Assembly: GCF_036242395.1 (NCBI RefSeq)
Contig: NZ_CP108458.1
Location: 124,001-188,000, forward strand
Reading direction: 5' to 3'
Length of the DNA stretch: 64,000 nt
Source of the DNA: Kitasatospora sp. NBC_01266
GTDB lineage: Bacteria > Actinomycetota > Actinomycetes > Streptomycetales > Streptomycetaceae
This document shows, piece after piece, positions 17,959-26,115 of this stretch (the stretch's first letter is position 1; each line of letters begins with the position of its first letter). The notes under the pieces are model-generated. The model ran no database searches. It had not been told where the DNA came from and saw only the letters and a list, made by a program, of their open reading frames with translations. The translations under genes were made by a program, and so were the position numbers.

Positions 17959-18911
17959 CCGGCCCCGAGGTTGTCACCGTCGGGGAGGCCATGGCCGCCC
18001 TGCGGGCCACCGGCCCGGTCAGGCTCGGCGCGCCGATGCAGCTCTCCGTCGCCGGGGCCGAGGCCAATGTGGCGATCGGCCTGGCTCGACTCGGGCACCG
18101 GGTCGGCTGGGTGGGCCGCGTCGGCGACGACGAGTTCGGCGCCCTCGTCCTGCGCACGCTGCGCGCGGAGCAGGTCGACGTCAGCCACGCACGGCTCGAC
18201 ACCGACGGCCGGCCCACCGGCCTGATGGCCCGCGAGGACCGGATCGCCGACCTGGTCAACGTCGCCTACTACCGCGCGGGCTCGGCCGGCTCGGCCCTTC
18301 GGGTCGCGGACGTCCTGCCCGCCCTGGATCCCGGTGTCCGCATCCTCCAGCTGACCGGAATCACGCCCGCCCTGAGCCCCGGCGCCGCCGAGGCCGTCCA
18401 CGCGGCGGCTCTCAGGGCCCGGGAACTCGGCATCACGATCTGCCTGGACGTCAACTACCGTGCCCGCCTCTGGTCGCCGGCCGAGGCGCGCAGCGCCCTG
18501 CTGCCAGTTGCCCGGCTCGCCGATGTGCTGGTCGCCTCAGCCGACGAACTGCACCTGGTCTGCGAGGATCCGTCCCTGCCCGAGCAGGACGGGGTCGCCG
18601 CGCTGCTCGCGCAGGGACGCCGCGAGGTGGTGATCACCCGTGGCGGCGACGGCGCGAGCGCCACCAGCGCGGACGGCACCGTCAGCACCCTCGCGCGCAA
18701 GGTGCCCGTCGTCGACGTGGTCGGGGCCGGCGACGCCTTCGTCGCGGGCTACCTCTCCGGCCTGCTCGACGGACTCGACGTCGAAGGCCGCCTCCACCGG
18801 GCCGCCACCACCGGCGCCTTCGCCGTCAGCACCCGAGGCGACTGGGAGGGCCTGCCCACCCGCCGCGACCTCGCACTCCTCGACCAACCCGCCGGCACCA
18901 CCCTTCGCTAG
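17955..18911 (+). CDS. PfkB-family sugar kinase, likely 2-keto-3-deoxygalactonate kinase
   Basis: A 318-residue ribokinase-fold kinase. VTVGEAMAALRATG opens it, AGAEANVAIGLARLG is the first PfkB signature and DVVGAGDAFVAGYLSG the second, with the catalytic Asp in GAGDAF. It should phosphorylate 2-keto-3-deoxygalactonate before cleavage by DgoA. Note that E. coli uses the unrelated DgoK for this step, so this is a non-homologous replacement typical of KdgK-like enzymes in actinomycetes; use on KDG as well as KDGal is possible. Confidence 0.88.
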   Translation: MTGPEVVTVGEAMAALRATGPVRLGAPMQLSVAGAEANVAIGLARLGHRVGWVGRVGDDEFGALVLRTLRAEQVDVSHARLDTDGRPTGLMAREDRIADLVNVAYYRAGSAGSALRVADVLPALDPGVRILQLTGITPALSPGAAEAVHAAALRARELGITICLDVNYRARLWSPAEARSALLPVARLADVLVASADELHLVCEDPSLPEQDGVAALLAQGRREVVITRGGDGASATSADGTVSTLARKVPVVDVVGAGDAFVAGYLSGLLDGLDVEGRLHRAATTGAFAVSTRGDWEGLPTRRDLALLDQPAGTTLR

Positions 18912-18930
18912 AAACCCCCTTGGAGCTTCC

Positions 18931-19803
18931 ATGACCGATTCCAGCCAGGTCCAGGTGTGGGCCGCCGGAGACCACGAACTCGGCGAAGGCGCCCGCTGGA
19001 TCGACGGACGACTCGTGTACGTCGACATCCTCGCCGGCCGCCTGCTCGAAGTCGCCGACCTCCCCGGCCCGCGAACTCCGCGCGAAATCGCCCGTCTTGA
19101 CGTACCGCTGGGCGCCGTCGCCCCGATCAGCGGCCGCCCCGGACACTGGATCGCCGCCGCCGGCACCGGCATCGCGCTGCTCGACCCCGCCGGCGACCTG
19201 GACTGGCTCGCCCGCCCCGAGGACCGATCCCCCGTCCCCACCAGGATGAACGACGGCGTCTGCGACCCGCACGGCCGCTTCTGGGCCGGCAGCATGCCCT
19301 ACGACGGCACCCCCGGCGCCGGCTCCCTCTACCGCACCGACCACGACGGCTCCGTGCACCGCGTCCTGGACGGCATGACCATCGTCAACGGCCCCGCCTT
19401 CAACAGTGCGGGAGACCTCCTCTACGTCGCGGACAGCACGGCCGGAGTCATCCACCGCTACGACCTCGACGCCGACGGCAACCCCACCAGCCGCGAGGAG
19501 TTCGCCCGGGTAGCGGTCGGCGGCTCCCCCGACGGCATGACGGTGGACACCGACGGCTGCCTCTGGGTCGCCATCTGGGGCCACGGCGCCGTCCACCGCT
19601 ACCACCCCGACGGCACCCACCTGACCACCCTGCGGCTGCCCACCCCCCAGCCCACCTCCGTCTGCCTCCCCCCGTCCGGCGGCCGCCTCCTGATCACCAC
19701 CGCCCACCACGGCCTCAGCCGCCCCGCCGGCCCAGCCGGATCGGTGCTGTGCGCCGCCGTCGAGGCATCGGCCCCGCCCGCCCACGCCTACCGGCAGGGG
19801 TAG
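18931..19803 (+). CDS. SMP-30/gluconolactonase-family lactonase
   Basis: A 290-residue six-bladed propeller hydrolase; ATG 18931 with GGAG 6 bases upstream. Metal-binding residues are visible in ELGEGARW (Glu), RMNDGVCDPHGRFWAGSM (Asn) and VGGSPDGMTVDTDG (Asp). In this pathway it would open the galactono-lactone made by the dehydrogenase to give galactonate for DgoD. Last gene of the operon, 19 bp after the kinase. Confidence 0.88.
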   Translation: MTDSSQVQVWAAGDHELGEGARWIDGRLVYVDILAGRLLEVADLPGPRTPREIARLDVPLGAVAPISGRPGHWIAAAGTGIALLDPAGDLDWLARPEDRSPVPTRMNDGVCDPHGRFWAGSMPYDGTPGAGSLYRTDHDGSVHRVLDGMTIVNGPAFNSAGDLLYVADSTAGVIHRYDLDADGNPTSREEFARVAVGGSPDGMTVDTDGCLWVAIWGHGAVHRYHPDGTHLTTLRLPTPQPTSVCLPPSGGRLLITTAHHGLSRPAGPAGSVLCAAVEASAPPAHAYRQG

Positions 19804-19856
19804 CACACCGGTGGATCGCGCGCACCGTCGCGCGCACCGTCCGGGTTCGCGGCGGA

Positions 19857-20138
19857 CTACGGAGGCGCCTGGTGCCAGGTCCGGGTGTCGAGCAGGCCGG
19901 CGGCGTTCAGCTCGGCCAGGGCGCGTCGGACGAGGGTGGCGTCGGCCGGCGGGTGGGTGCGGGTGAGGGCCGTGCTGAGGTCGGTGAGCGTGCGGGTGCC
20001 GTCGGCCAGGTGGTAGACGGCGGCGCACAGCGGGCTGAGGAGGTGTCCCTGCTCGGCGTTCTCGTCGTAGACGGCCAGCCGGCCGTCGGCGATCTCCTTG
20101 ACGCGCAGCCCGTCGCGGTGGGCCCGGGGGGCCGTCAT
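19857..20138 (-). CDS. Free-standing PqqD-like (RRE) protein
   Basis: A 93-residue protein; ATG 20138 is chosen because AAAGGAG lies 7 bases upstream and the family homology starts here. It fits the PqqD domain, a small winged-helix fold that binds leader peptides in ribosomal peptide modification: LRVKEIADGRLAVYDENAEQ, then LSPLCAAVYHLADGTRTLTD, then a last helix LVRRALAELNAAGLL. It lies directly downstream of a dual glycosyltransferase gene on the same strand, with no radical SAM gene nearby. A role as a recruiting partner for the glycosyltransferase is inference. Confidence 0.75.
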   Translation of the reverse strand: MTAPRAHRDGLRVKEIADGRLAVYDENAEQGHLLSPLCAAVYHLADGTRTLTDLSTALTRTHPPADATLVRRALAELNAAGLLDTRTWHQAPP

Positions 20139-20163
20139 CGGGGCGCTCCTTTCGGTGTCCGCG

Positions 20164-20199
20164 CGGTGGTACCGGTGGTACTGGTGGTACCGGTGGTTC
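20164..20199. repeat. Four 9-bp tandem repeats between glycosyltransferase and PqqD genes
   Basis: The 59-bp spacer holds four consecutive copies of ggtggtacc with small changes (the last is ggtggttca). It lies upstream of the PqqD ribosome binding site. Function unknown; it may be an mRNA element or just a slippage-prone microsatellite. Confidence 0.7.
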
Positions 20200-21805
20200 A
20201 CGGGGTGAACTGGTCACGCAGGTCCGCCGCCACCAGTTCGATCTGGTCACTCCGGGCGGCGATGACGGGGACGGTGCGGTAGCAGTCGGGCCGGTTCCAG
20301 CGGGCCAGGTACTGGTCGAGCGCGGTGTTGCGCTGGATCCAGGCGGACATGGACTCGACGGTGTCGGGGAGTTCGTCGAGCAGGTGGGTGAAGACGCTGC
20401 GGTGGTAGGCGATGGCGTGCGTGGTGGTGATGCCCGTGACGGCTTCCAGGTGGTGGCAGCCCTCGGTGCGCGGGAAGGTCCGCCCCCAGTCGGCACCGCC
20501 GAGGTAGAGCAACGACCATGGCCGGTCACCGAGTTCGGCCAGGGCCCGGCGCAGCACCCAGGTCGTGCCGGGGAGGAAGAGGGCGTCGTCCTCCAGGACG
20601 AGCAGGGTCTCCAGACCGTCGGTGTGGGCCTGCTGGATGGCGTGGCGGTGGGAGAGGGCGCAGCCGATGTGGTGGTTGGCCGGTGTGGCGGTGGCCGGTT
20701 GGCGGTGGATTCGTTCGGGTGGGATACCCAGGGTGTTCAGCCGGCCCTGCACGGCTTGCCAGCGGTCGGGGCGTTCGTCGAGGTTGATGCAGGTGATGCC
20801 GCCGAAGGCGGTGAAGGGGTTGCGCGTCCCGGTCCGGTAGTCGGCGAGCCACTGCTGGACCACTGCCTCGTCCAGGAAGGCGGTGAAGTGGTCGATGGCC
20901 TCGTCGGCGCTCTGGCCGAGTTCGTCGAAGCCGATCAGGTAGTTGCGCAGGCGCTGGTACCAGGTCTGGGCGGGCGGGGTGGGACGGGGTGCGTCGAAGC
21001 GGTGGGTCCAGCGCAGGGCGGGCAGGCACCAGGTGGTGCGGCCGGCGCGGCGGAACTTCTCGTGGAGGTGGCCTTCTTCGCCGCCGTGGCCGGTGAAGGC
21101 CGGGTTCAGGCCGGGCCACGCCTGGGTCCGGCAGGCGAAGACGCCCAGGCCCTGCATGCCGATCTCGAACGGCGGCGCGGACGGGTCGGTGCCGCGCGGG
21201 TCGGTTGCCCACACCCCGTACATGCCCTGTCCCCAGCGGGGCTCCCAGTGGGTGGACACCTTCCGTCCGTCCAGCGAGACCAGCGGCCCCTGGAGCAGGT
21301 CGCCGCTGTCGGGGTGCTCGTCGATGTGGTCCAGCAGGGCGGCCAGCGCCCCAGGGGGCAGTTGGACGTGGGAGTCCACGCAGAGCACCCAGTCCGAGGC
21401 CGCCTCGCGGAAGACCCGGTCGCGGGCGGCGGTGCCCACCCGCCGGTCGTAGGGAACGTAGCGCAGCTGGGGGATCTCCTGCTCCAGCCGCTTCAGGGCC
21501 CAGGCGTGCGGGCCGGAGGGGTGGTTGTCGACCACCAGGATGCTGACCCGGTCCATCACCTCGGCGTGGTAGAGCAGCAGGCTCGTCACGGTGAAGTACA
21601 CGCCGTCGTAGTCGTCGTAGGTGGCCATGCCCACGGTGAGGGTGCGCGGCTCCTGGGCCGGTCCGGGCTTCGGGCACTGCCGGAAGCGGTCGTCGGACGC
21701 GGCCACCAGTTCCCGTAGCGCCGTCAGCCCCGCCTCGTCCACCGTCTCGGCTGCCGCCTGGTTCATCGCCTCGGCTGCCGCGCCGGACGGATCCGCTGCC
21801 GTCAT
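20198..21805 (-). CDS. Two-domain glycosyltransferase (GT2-like plus GT25-like)
   Basis: A 535-residue protein; ATG 21805 follows GGAG at a good distance (a GTG at 21811 is possible). Residues about 55-310 have a GT2-like A fold: TLTVGMATYDDYDGVYFTV, SILVVDNHPSGPHAWALKR and WVLCVDSHVQL in the nucleotide-sugar/metal position. Residues about 345-535 resemble GT25 enzymes: ITCINLDERPDRW, IGCALSHRHAIQQAH and the acidic LLVLEDDALFLPG. Two catalytic modules in one chain suggest the addition of two sugars in series. No membrane segment is seen, so it acts in the cytoplasm. Neighbours: a small exported protein upstream and a PqqD-like protein downstream, all on the same strand. Confidence 0.8.
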   Translation of the reverse strand: MTAADPSGAAAEAMNQAAAETVDEAGLTALRELVAASDDRFRQCPKPGPAQEPRTLTVGMATYDDYDGVYFTVTSLLLYHAEVMDRVSILVVDNHPSGPHAWALKRLEQEIPQLRYVPYDRRVGTAARDRVFREAASDWVLCVDSHVQLPPGALAALLDHIDEHPDSGDLLQGPLVSLDGRKVSTHWEPRWGQGMYGVWATDPRGTDPSAPPFEIGMQGLGVFACRTQAWPGLNPAFTGHGGEEGHLHEKFRRAGRTTWCLPALRWTHRFDAPRPTPPAQTWYQRLRNYLIGFDELGQSADEAIDHFTAFLDEAVVQQWLADYRTGTRNPFTAFGGITCINLDERPDRWQAVQGRLNTLGIPPERIHRQPATATPANHHIGCALSHRHAIQQAHTDGLETLLVLEDDALFLPGTTWVLRRALAELGDRPWSLLYLGGADWGRTFPRTEGCHHLEAVTGITTTHAIAYHRSVFTHLLDELPDTVESMSAWIQRNTALDQYLARWNRPDCYRTVPVIAARSDQIELVAADLRDQFTP

Positions 21806-21833
21806 CCCCACTCCAACTCACTGAGGCGCACGC

Positions 21834-22358
21834 TCAGCGGCTCCAGTCGACCGGGACGACGGCGCACTTGAGCCGGCGGTCGCTGGGGGGCGCCGTACTG
21901 AAGCAGTCCGTGCCGATGGTGATCGTCCCGTGCGCCGAGGTCGCCACGTGGACACCGTCGCCGACCAGTACGGCGTCGTAGCCGTTCAGCAGTTCCTGGA
22001 CGGTACCGGGACCGAAGTTCTCCGAGGAGCTGATGCCGGCGATTCCGCCGTAGTTGGTGTAGGCCGAGCCCAGCAGGTGGCCGCCGGAGGTGTAGAACCG
22101 GACCTGCAGGCCCACCAGCGGTCGCCCGGTGACGATGTCGGTGACGGTGGCGGAGATGTTCTCCAACTGCAGGCTCGTGAGGTTCAGCGTCCCCTGGCTG
22201 GCACTCATGCCCACGGGCTTCAGGCTGGGGCAGTCGGCCTCACCGCAGATGGGCGGCTGGGCCACGGCGGGCGTCGCGGACGCGGCGATGACGCCGAGCG
22301 ACAGCGTGCTCACCGCGACGGCCGCGATTCTGGCGACCTTGTTTCCTGGAACCTTCAT
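21834..22358 (-). CDS. Small secreted protein of unknown function
   Basis: A 174-residue protein; ATG 22358 with GGAGGGGAC upstream. It has a clear Sec signal peptide (KVARIAAVAVSTLSLGVIAA, cleavage after AVA near residue 33). The mature part begins with a CGEADC pair, and the segment ENISATVTDIVTGRPLVGL followed by VRFYTSGGHLLGSAYTNYGG is reminiscent of Ig-like or carboxypeptidase-regulatory-like beta domains. Two more Cys are near the C-terminus, so two disulfides are possible. No catalytic motif. It is the first gene of a possible operon with the glycosyltransferase and PqqD genes and is a candidate for what they modify, though there is no direct sign. Confidence 0.65.
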   Translation of the reverse strand: MKVPGNKVARIAAVAVSTLSLGVIAASATPAVAQPPICGEADCPSLKPVGMSASQGTLNLTSLQLENISATVTDIVTGRPLVGLQVRFYTSGGHLLGSAYTNYGGIAGISSSENFGPGTVQELLNGYDAVLVGDGVHVATSAHGTITIGTDCFSTAPPSDRRLKCAVVPVDWSR

Positions 22359-22539
22359 GTCCCCTCCGGGAGGTGGCTGTGTGACGGGCTGTTCGGTGCC
22401 ATCCCACCCGAATGACCGGCTCCACCGCTTGCGGAAATCAGGACAAAGGGGATCCCGGTGGCATTGTTCGCCCCATCGGATGAACACCCTGGCCGGAGCC
22501 GCGTTCGACCCCCGAGCCCCTGCCCGAGAAGCGGGCCTG

Positions 22540-22941
22540 TCACCCGGCGCCCAACGGCTCCTCTCCAGCGGCGAGTTCGTTGTCCGCCGAGGCCGTGGCC
22601 AGTTCCGAGTCCTGTTCCGCCCGGCGCAGTTGCTCCAGCACCGCCTCGCGGTCGGTAAGCAGGACGGTCAGGATCCGGCGGGCCGACTTGAGGAGTTCGG
22701 AGACGTCCGCACCGGCCAGCGCGTACAGCACGGTGCCCCGCTCCCGGGTGGAGACCACGATGCCCGAGCGCTTGAGCACCGCGAGTTGCTGGGAGAGGCT
22801 GGACGGCTCGATCCGCAGGTCGGCCGGCAGGTCCCGCACCGGGAGCGGTCCGCCCTGGAGGAGCTCCAGTACCCGGATCCGCACCGGGTGGCCCAGCATC
22901 CGGAAGAACTCCGCCTTGACCTGGTACAGCGGCTGGTGCAT
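22540..22941 (-). CDS. ArsR-type winged-helix regulator
   Basis: A 133-residue regulator; ATG 22941 with GGAG 6 bases upstream. The fold is visible as FFRMLGHPVRIRVLELLQGG, then DLRIEPSSLSQQLAVLKRSG as the recognition helix, and VVSTRERGTVLYALAG as the wing. No CVC-type metal-sensing Cys pair is present, so it senses something other than soft metals, or acts as a two-state repressor. Its start overlaps the stop of a small upstream ORF (TGATG), suggesting translational coupling. First gene at the edge of the dormancy island. Confidence 0.85.
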   Translation of the reverse strand: MHQPLYQVKAEFFRMLGHPVRIRVLELLQGGPLPVRDLPADLRIEPSSLSQQLAVLKRSGIVVSTRERGTVLYALAGADVSELLKSARRILTVLLTDREAVLEQLRRAEQDSELATASADNELAAGEEPLGAG

Positions 22942-23177
22942 CAGAACTCCAGCATGCTCTCGACCTGCTTCTCGGCGGGGCACACGTCTCGCTGCCTCGC
23001 GCGCGGCCCGGTCGGCGGCCGCCCGGTCGGCCGGTCGGCGGCGGAGCCGTCCACTGCGACGGTGACGGGCTGGTCCACAGTGCTCAGCTTCTCGGTGCCG
23101 GCTCCCCCGGTGGCGTCGGGTCAGGCGGACCGGTCGGCGATCGTGCGGGCCAGGGCGGTGCCGGGTTCGGTGTTCAC
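22941..23177 (-). other. Small ORF(s) with an in-frame TGA, coupled to the ArsR gene
   Basis: A GTG at 23177 with GGAGGAG directly upstream opens an 18-codon ORF that ends in TGA at 23121-23123. The same frame stays open after this TGA to a stop at 22941-22943 that overlaps the arsR start. The second part, if begun at GTG 23078, gives 45 residues (reading MDQPVTVAVDGSAADR and ending CPAEKQVESMLEF). The strong ribosome site at the front and the TGATG coupling at the back suggest one original gene of about 78 codons with a nonsense mutation, or two very small genes. I do not recognise the protein; the VTVAVDGS start recalls universal stress proteins, but the rest does not. Confidence 0.45.
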
Positions 23178-23186
23178 TACTCCTCC

Positions 23187-24230
23187 TCAGGTGCGGAACA
23201 GCGCGACCTTCAGCGCGCCGTTGGTCCCGGCGTCGGCGAAGACGTCGTAGGCCTCCTGCATCTCGTCCAGGCCGAGGCGGTGGGTGACGAGGTCGGTGGC
23301 GCCCAGGCGTCCGGCGGCGAGCAGGTCGAGCAGCAGCGGGGTGGTGCTGGTGTCGACCAGGCCGGTGGTGATCGTGAGGTTCTTGATCCAGAGTTCTTCG
23401 AGGTGCAGCGTGGCCGGTCTGCCGTGCACGCCCACGTTGGCGACCCGCCCGCCGGGGCGGACGATCCTGGTGCAGAGCTCGAAGGTCTGCGGTATACCGA
23501 CGGCCTCGATGGCGACGTCGGCGCCCAGTCCGTCCGGGCTCAGCGCGCGGATGGCGGCGGCGTCGACCGCCGCGGCGTTCAGCACCTCGTCGGCGCCGAG
23601 GCGCTTGGCGGCGTCGAGTCGGCTGTCGGCCAGGTCGACGGCGATGATCCGGCCGGGACTGTAGAGGCGGGCGGTGGTGACGGCGGCCAGCCCGATCGGC
23701 CCGGCGCCGACGATCACCACGGTGTCCCCTGGGCTCACCCGCCCGTTGCGGACGCCGACCTCGAAGGAGGTGGGCAGGACGTCCGCCAGCAGCAGGGCCG
23801 CCTCGTCGGAGACGGCGTCGGGGAGCTTGTGCAAGGAGTTGTCGGCGAACGGCGCGCGCACGTACTCGGCCTGGGTCCCGTCGATCAGGTGGCCCAGGAT
23901 CCAGCCCCCGCCGCCGGTGCACTGGCCGTAGGCGGCCTGGCGGCAGTAGCCGCACCGCCCGCAGGCCGAGATGCAGGAGACCAGGACCCGGTCGCCGGTC
24001 GCGACGGTCCGCACACCGGGGCCGGTCTGGACGACGGTACCCACCGCCTCGTGGCCGAGGATCCGGCCGTCCGTCACCTCGGGGACGTCGCCCTTGAGGA
24101 TGTGCAGGTCGGTGCCGCAGATGGTGACCGCGTCCACCCGGACGATCGCGTCCTCGGGGTCGGCGACGGCCGGGTCGGGGACCTCGCCCCAGCTGCGGCG
24201 GCCCGGTCCGTGGTAGGTCAGTGCTCTCAT
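23187..24230 (-). CDS. Zinc-dependent alcohol dehydrogenase
   Basis: A 347-residue medium-chain dehydrogenase; ATG 24230 with GGAAGGAG upstream. Catalytic zinc ligands are in ICGTDLHILKGD (Cys) and ILGHEAVG (His-Glu); the structural zinc Cys quartet is in CISACGRCGYCRQAAYGQC. VVIVGAGPIGLAAVTTARLY is the NAD(P) site. Of the isopropanol/butanediol dehydrogenase-like type, oxidising or reducing small alcohols. Divergent from the sensor kinase gene, with two phased palindromic boxes between them, so it is probably part of the dormancy regulon. Confidence 0.88.
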   Translation of the reverse strand: MRALTYHGPGRRSWGEVPDPAVADPEDAIVRVDAVTICGTDLHILKGDVPEVTDGRILGHEAVGTVVQTGPGVRTVATGDRVLVSCISACGRCGYCRQAAYGQCTGGGGWILGHLIDGTQAEYVRAPFADNSLHKLPDAVSDEAALLLADVLPTSFEVGVRNGRVSPGDTVVIVGAGPIGLAAVTTARLYSPGRIIAVDLADSRLDAAKRLGADEVLNAAAVDAAAIRALSPDGLGADVAIEAVGIPQTFELCTRIVRPGGRVANVGVHGRPATLHLEELWIKNLTITTGLVDTSTTPLLLDLLAAGRLGATDLVTHRLGLDEMQEAYDVFADAGTNGALKVALFRT

Positions 24231-24288
24231 CGTCCGCACTCCTTCCGGTCTCTCCTCCAGGGTCGGCCCCCTCCGGTGGCGGCCGCAT

Positions 24289-24323
24289 GGGCCGGGTGGC
24301 CCCGGTGCGGGGCCGGACGGTCC
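24289..24323. promoter_or_regulatory. Two phased GGGCCG...CGG(C/T)CC palindromes, candidate DevR/OsdR boxes
   Basis: GGGCCGGGTGGCCC (24289-24302) and GGGCCGGACGGTCC (24310-24323) start 21 bp apart, two helical turns. They lie between the divergent alcohol dehydrogenase and sensor kinase genes. The same motif recurs at other island promoters. Confidence 0.6.
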
Positions 24324-24396
24324 TCGGCACGCCGGTGATCGGGCCCGCGCCTAGGCTGGGCTGGGGGACCCAGCCGGCAAGCCCTGGAGGAGCCCG

Positions 24397-26115
24397 GTGG
24401 ACGGCACGTCGGAGAAGGGTTCGCCCGCCCTGCCGCAACTGCACCTGGACGAGCTGCTCGACGAGTTGCAGGCCCGGCTGGACGCCGCCCGGGGCACCCG
24501 GGACCGCGTGCACAGCCTGCTGGAGGCCGTCCTGGCAGTGGGCCGGGACCTGGAGCTGGCCCAGGTCCTGCGCCATATCGTCGAGGCCGCGGTGACGCTG
24601 GTGGACGCGGAGTACGGCGCGCTCGGCGTGATCGGCGAGGACCAGCGGCTCTCCCGGTTCATCCCCGTCGGGGTGACCGATGACCAGGTAGAGAAGATCG
24701 GCAACCTGCCGACCGGGCACGGCCTGCTGGGCGAGCTGATCCGCCATCCGCAGGCGCTGCGGCTGTCGGAGATCGGCGCCCACCCTTCCTCCTCCGGCTT
24801 TCCGGCCGGCCACCCGCCGATGCACAGCTTCCTGGGCGTGCCGATCCGGGTCCGCGACAAGGTGTTCGGCAACCTCTACCTGACCGAGAAGCGCGGCGGG
24901 CGCGAGTTCGACGCCGAGGACGAGGCGGTGCTCGCCACCCTCGCGGTGGCGGCGGGCGTGGCGATCGACAACGCCCGCCTGTACACGCAGGCACGGCTGC
25001 GGGAGCGATGGCTGACGGCCAACGCCGAGGTGACCAACGGTCTGCTGTCCGGACACGGCGAGACCGAGACGCTGGACCTGCTGGTGGCCCGGGCGGGCGA
25101 GATCGCCGGCGCGGATCTGACCGTGGTCGCCCTGCCGGCGGCCGAGCGCGAGGGGCTGGAGGTGCGCACCGCGATCGGGCTGGACGCCGAGCTGCATTCC
25201 GGGCTGGTGCTGCCGCTGTCCGGATCGTTCATGGGAGCCGCCGCCCAGACGGGCGGCTTGGTGGTCAGCGGCGACGTGGGGAACGACCCGCGGATCACCA
25301 CAGGGCCGCCGCGCTGGGCCGGCCTGGGCCCGGCGGTCGCGGTGCCGATCGGCACACCGCAGGGCGGCGTGCGCGGGGTGCTGATGCTCGCCCGCGCGGC
25401 CGGCAAGCCGGTGTTCGACGAGGACGAGTCGGCGCCGCTGGCGGGCTTCGCGGGGCAGGCGGCCGTCGCGATGGAGCTGGCCGAGCGGCGCCGGGACTCC
25501 GAGCAGGTCGCCCTGCTCCAGGAGCGCGACCGGATCGCCCGGGACCTGCACGACCTCGCCCTCCAGCGCCTGTTCGCCACCGGTATGACGCTGCAGAGCG
25601 CCACCCGCTTCATCGAGCACCCCGAGGCGCGGGAGCGGGTGCTGCGCGCGATCGACGACCTGGACGAGACCGCGAGGACCATCCGCGCCACCATCTTCGG
25701 CCTGCGCGACCACGAGAGCGGCCCGCAGGCAACCGGGCTGCGGGCCCGCGCGGCCGACGCCGTCGAGCGCGCGGCGACGGTCCTGGGCTTCGCCCCGGCG
25801 CTGCGGATGACCGGCCTGCTGGACGTCACGGTCCCGCCCCCGGTGGCCGAGGACGCCGTCGCGGTGCTCCAGGAGGCGCTCTCCAACGCCGCCCGGCACG
25901 CGCACGCCAGCGCCGTGGAGGTCACTCTGACCGCCGGAGCGGAGCTGGTGGTGACCGTGACGGACAACGGCGTCGGGTTGTCGGCGGGCGGCCGCCGCAG
26001 CGGACTGGCCAATCTCGCCGACCGGGCGAGGGCCCATGGCGGCGCCTTCCAGGCCCGGGCGCTGCCCCGGGGCGGGACGGAAGTGCGCTGGCAGGTGCCA
26101 CTACCGGTCGACTGA
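24397..26115 (+). CDS. devS: DevS/DosS-like GAF sensor histidine kinase
   Basis: A 572-residue kinase; GTG 24397 with GGAGGAG upstream. Residues about 45-195 and 215-365 are two GAF domains. In the first, PAGHPPMHSFLGVPIRVRD matches the remembered DosS/DosT segment that carries the proximal heme His, here probably His139, so binding of heme and sensing of O2, NO or CO is likely (inference). The dimerisation helix has the phospho-acceptor His385 in RDLHDLALQRLFATGM, and the ATPase domain has EALSNAARHAHA (N box) and VTDNGVGL (G1). No membrane segment, so it is cytoplasmic. Partner is the DevR-like regulator at 27281-27976, with a nitroreductase gene in between. In S. coelicolor the pair is called OsdK/OsdR. 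Confidence 0.9.
   Translation: MDGTSEKGSPALPQLHLDELLDELQARLDAARGTRDRVHSLLEAVLAVGRDLELAQVLRHIVEAAVTLVDAEYGALGVIGEDQRLSRFIPVGVTDDQVEKIGNLPTGHGLLGELIRHPQALRLSEIGAHPSSSGFPAGHPPMHSFLGVPIRVRDKVFGNLYLTEKRGGREFDAEDEAVLATLAVAAGVAIDNARLYTQARLRERWLTANAEVTNGLLSGHGETETLDLLVARAGEIAGADLTVVALPAAEREGLEVRTAIGLDAELHSGLVLPLSGSFMGAAAQTGGLVVSGDVGNDPRITTGPPRWAGLGPAVAVPIGTPQGGVRGVLMLARAAGKPVFDEDESAPLAGFAGQAAVAMELAERRRDSEQVALLQERDRIARDLHDLALQRLFATGMTLQSATRFIEHPEARERVLRAIDDLDETARTIRATIFGLRDHESGPQATGLRARAADAVERAATVLGFAPALRMTGLLDVTVPPPVAEDAVAVLQEALSNAARHAHASAVEVTLTAGAELVVTVTDNGVGLSAGGRRSGLANLADRARAHGGAFQARALPRGGTEVRWQVPLPVD

Noticed and set aside
20139..20201. N-terminal extension of the PqqD-like protein (reading MNHRYHQYHRYHR)
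   Set aside because: It is only the translation of the 9-bp repeats; the ribosome site and homology point to ATG 20138.
22942..23090. Decayed universal stress protein between the alcohol dehydrogenase and ArsR genes
   Set aside because: The VTVAVDGS start fits, but the USP-like continuation (AAREAARR) lies in another frame, while the original frame stays open to a coupled stop.
22540..26037. A 1165-codon minus-strand ORF across ArsR, ADH and the sensor kinase
   Set aside because: Only its last 133 codons are a real gene; the rest is the anti-sense shadow of high-GC coding DNA.
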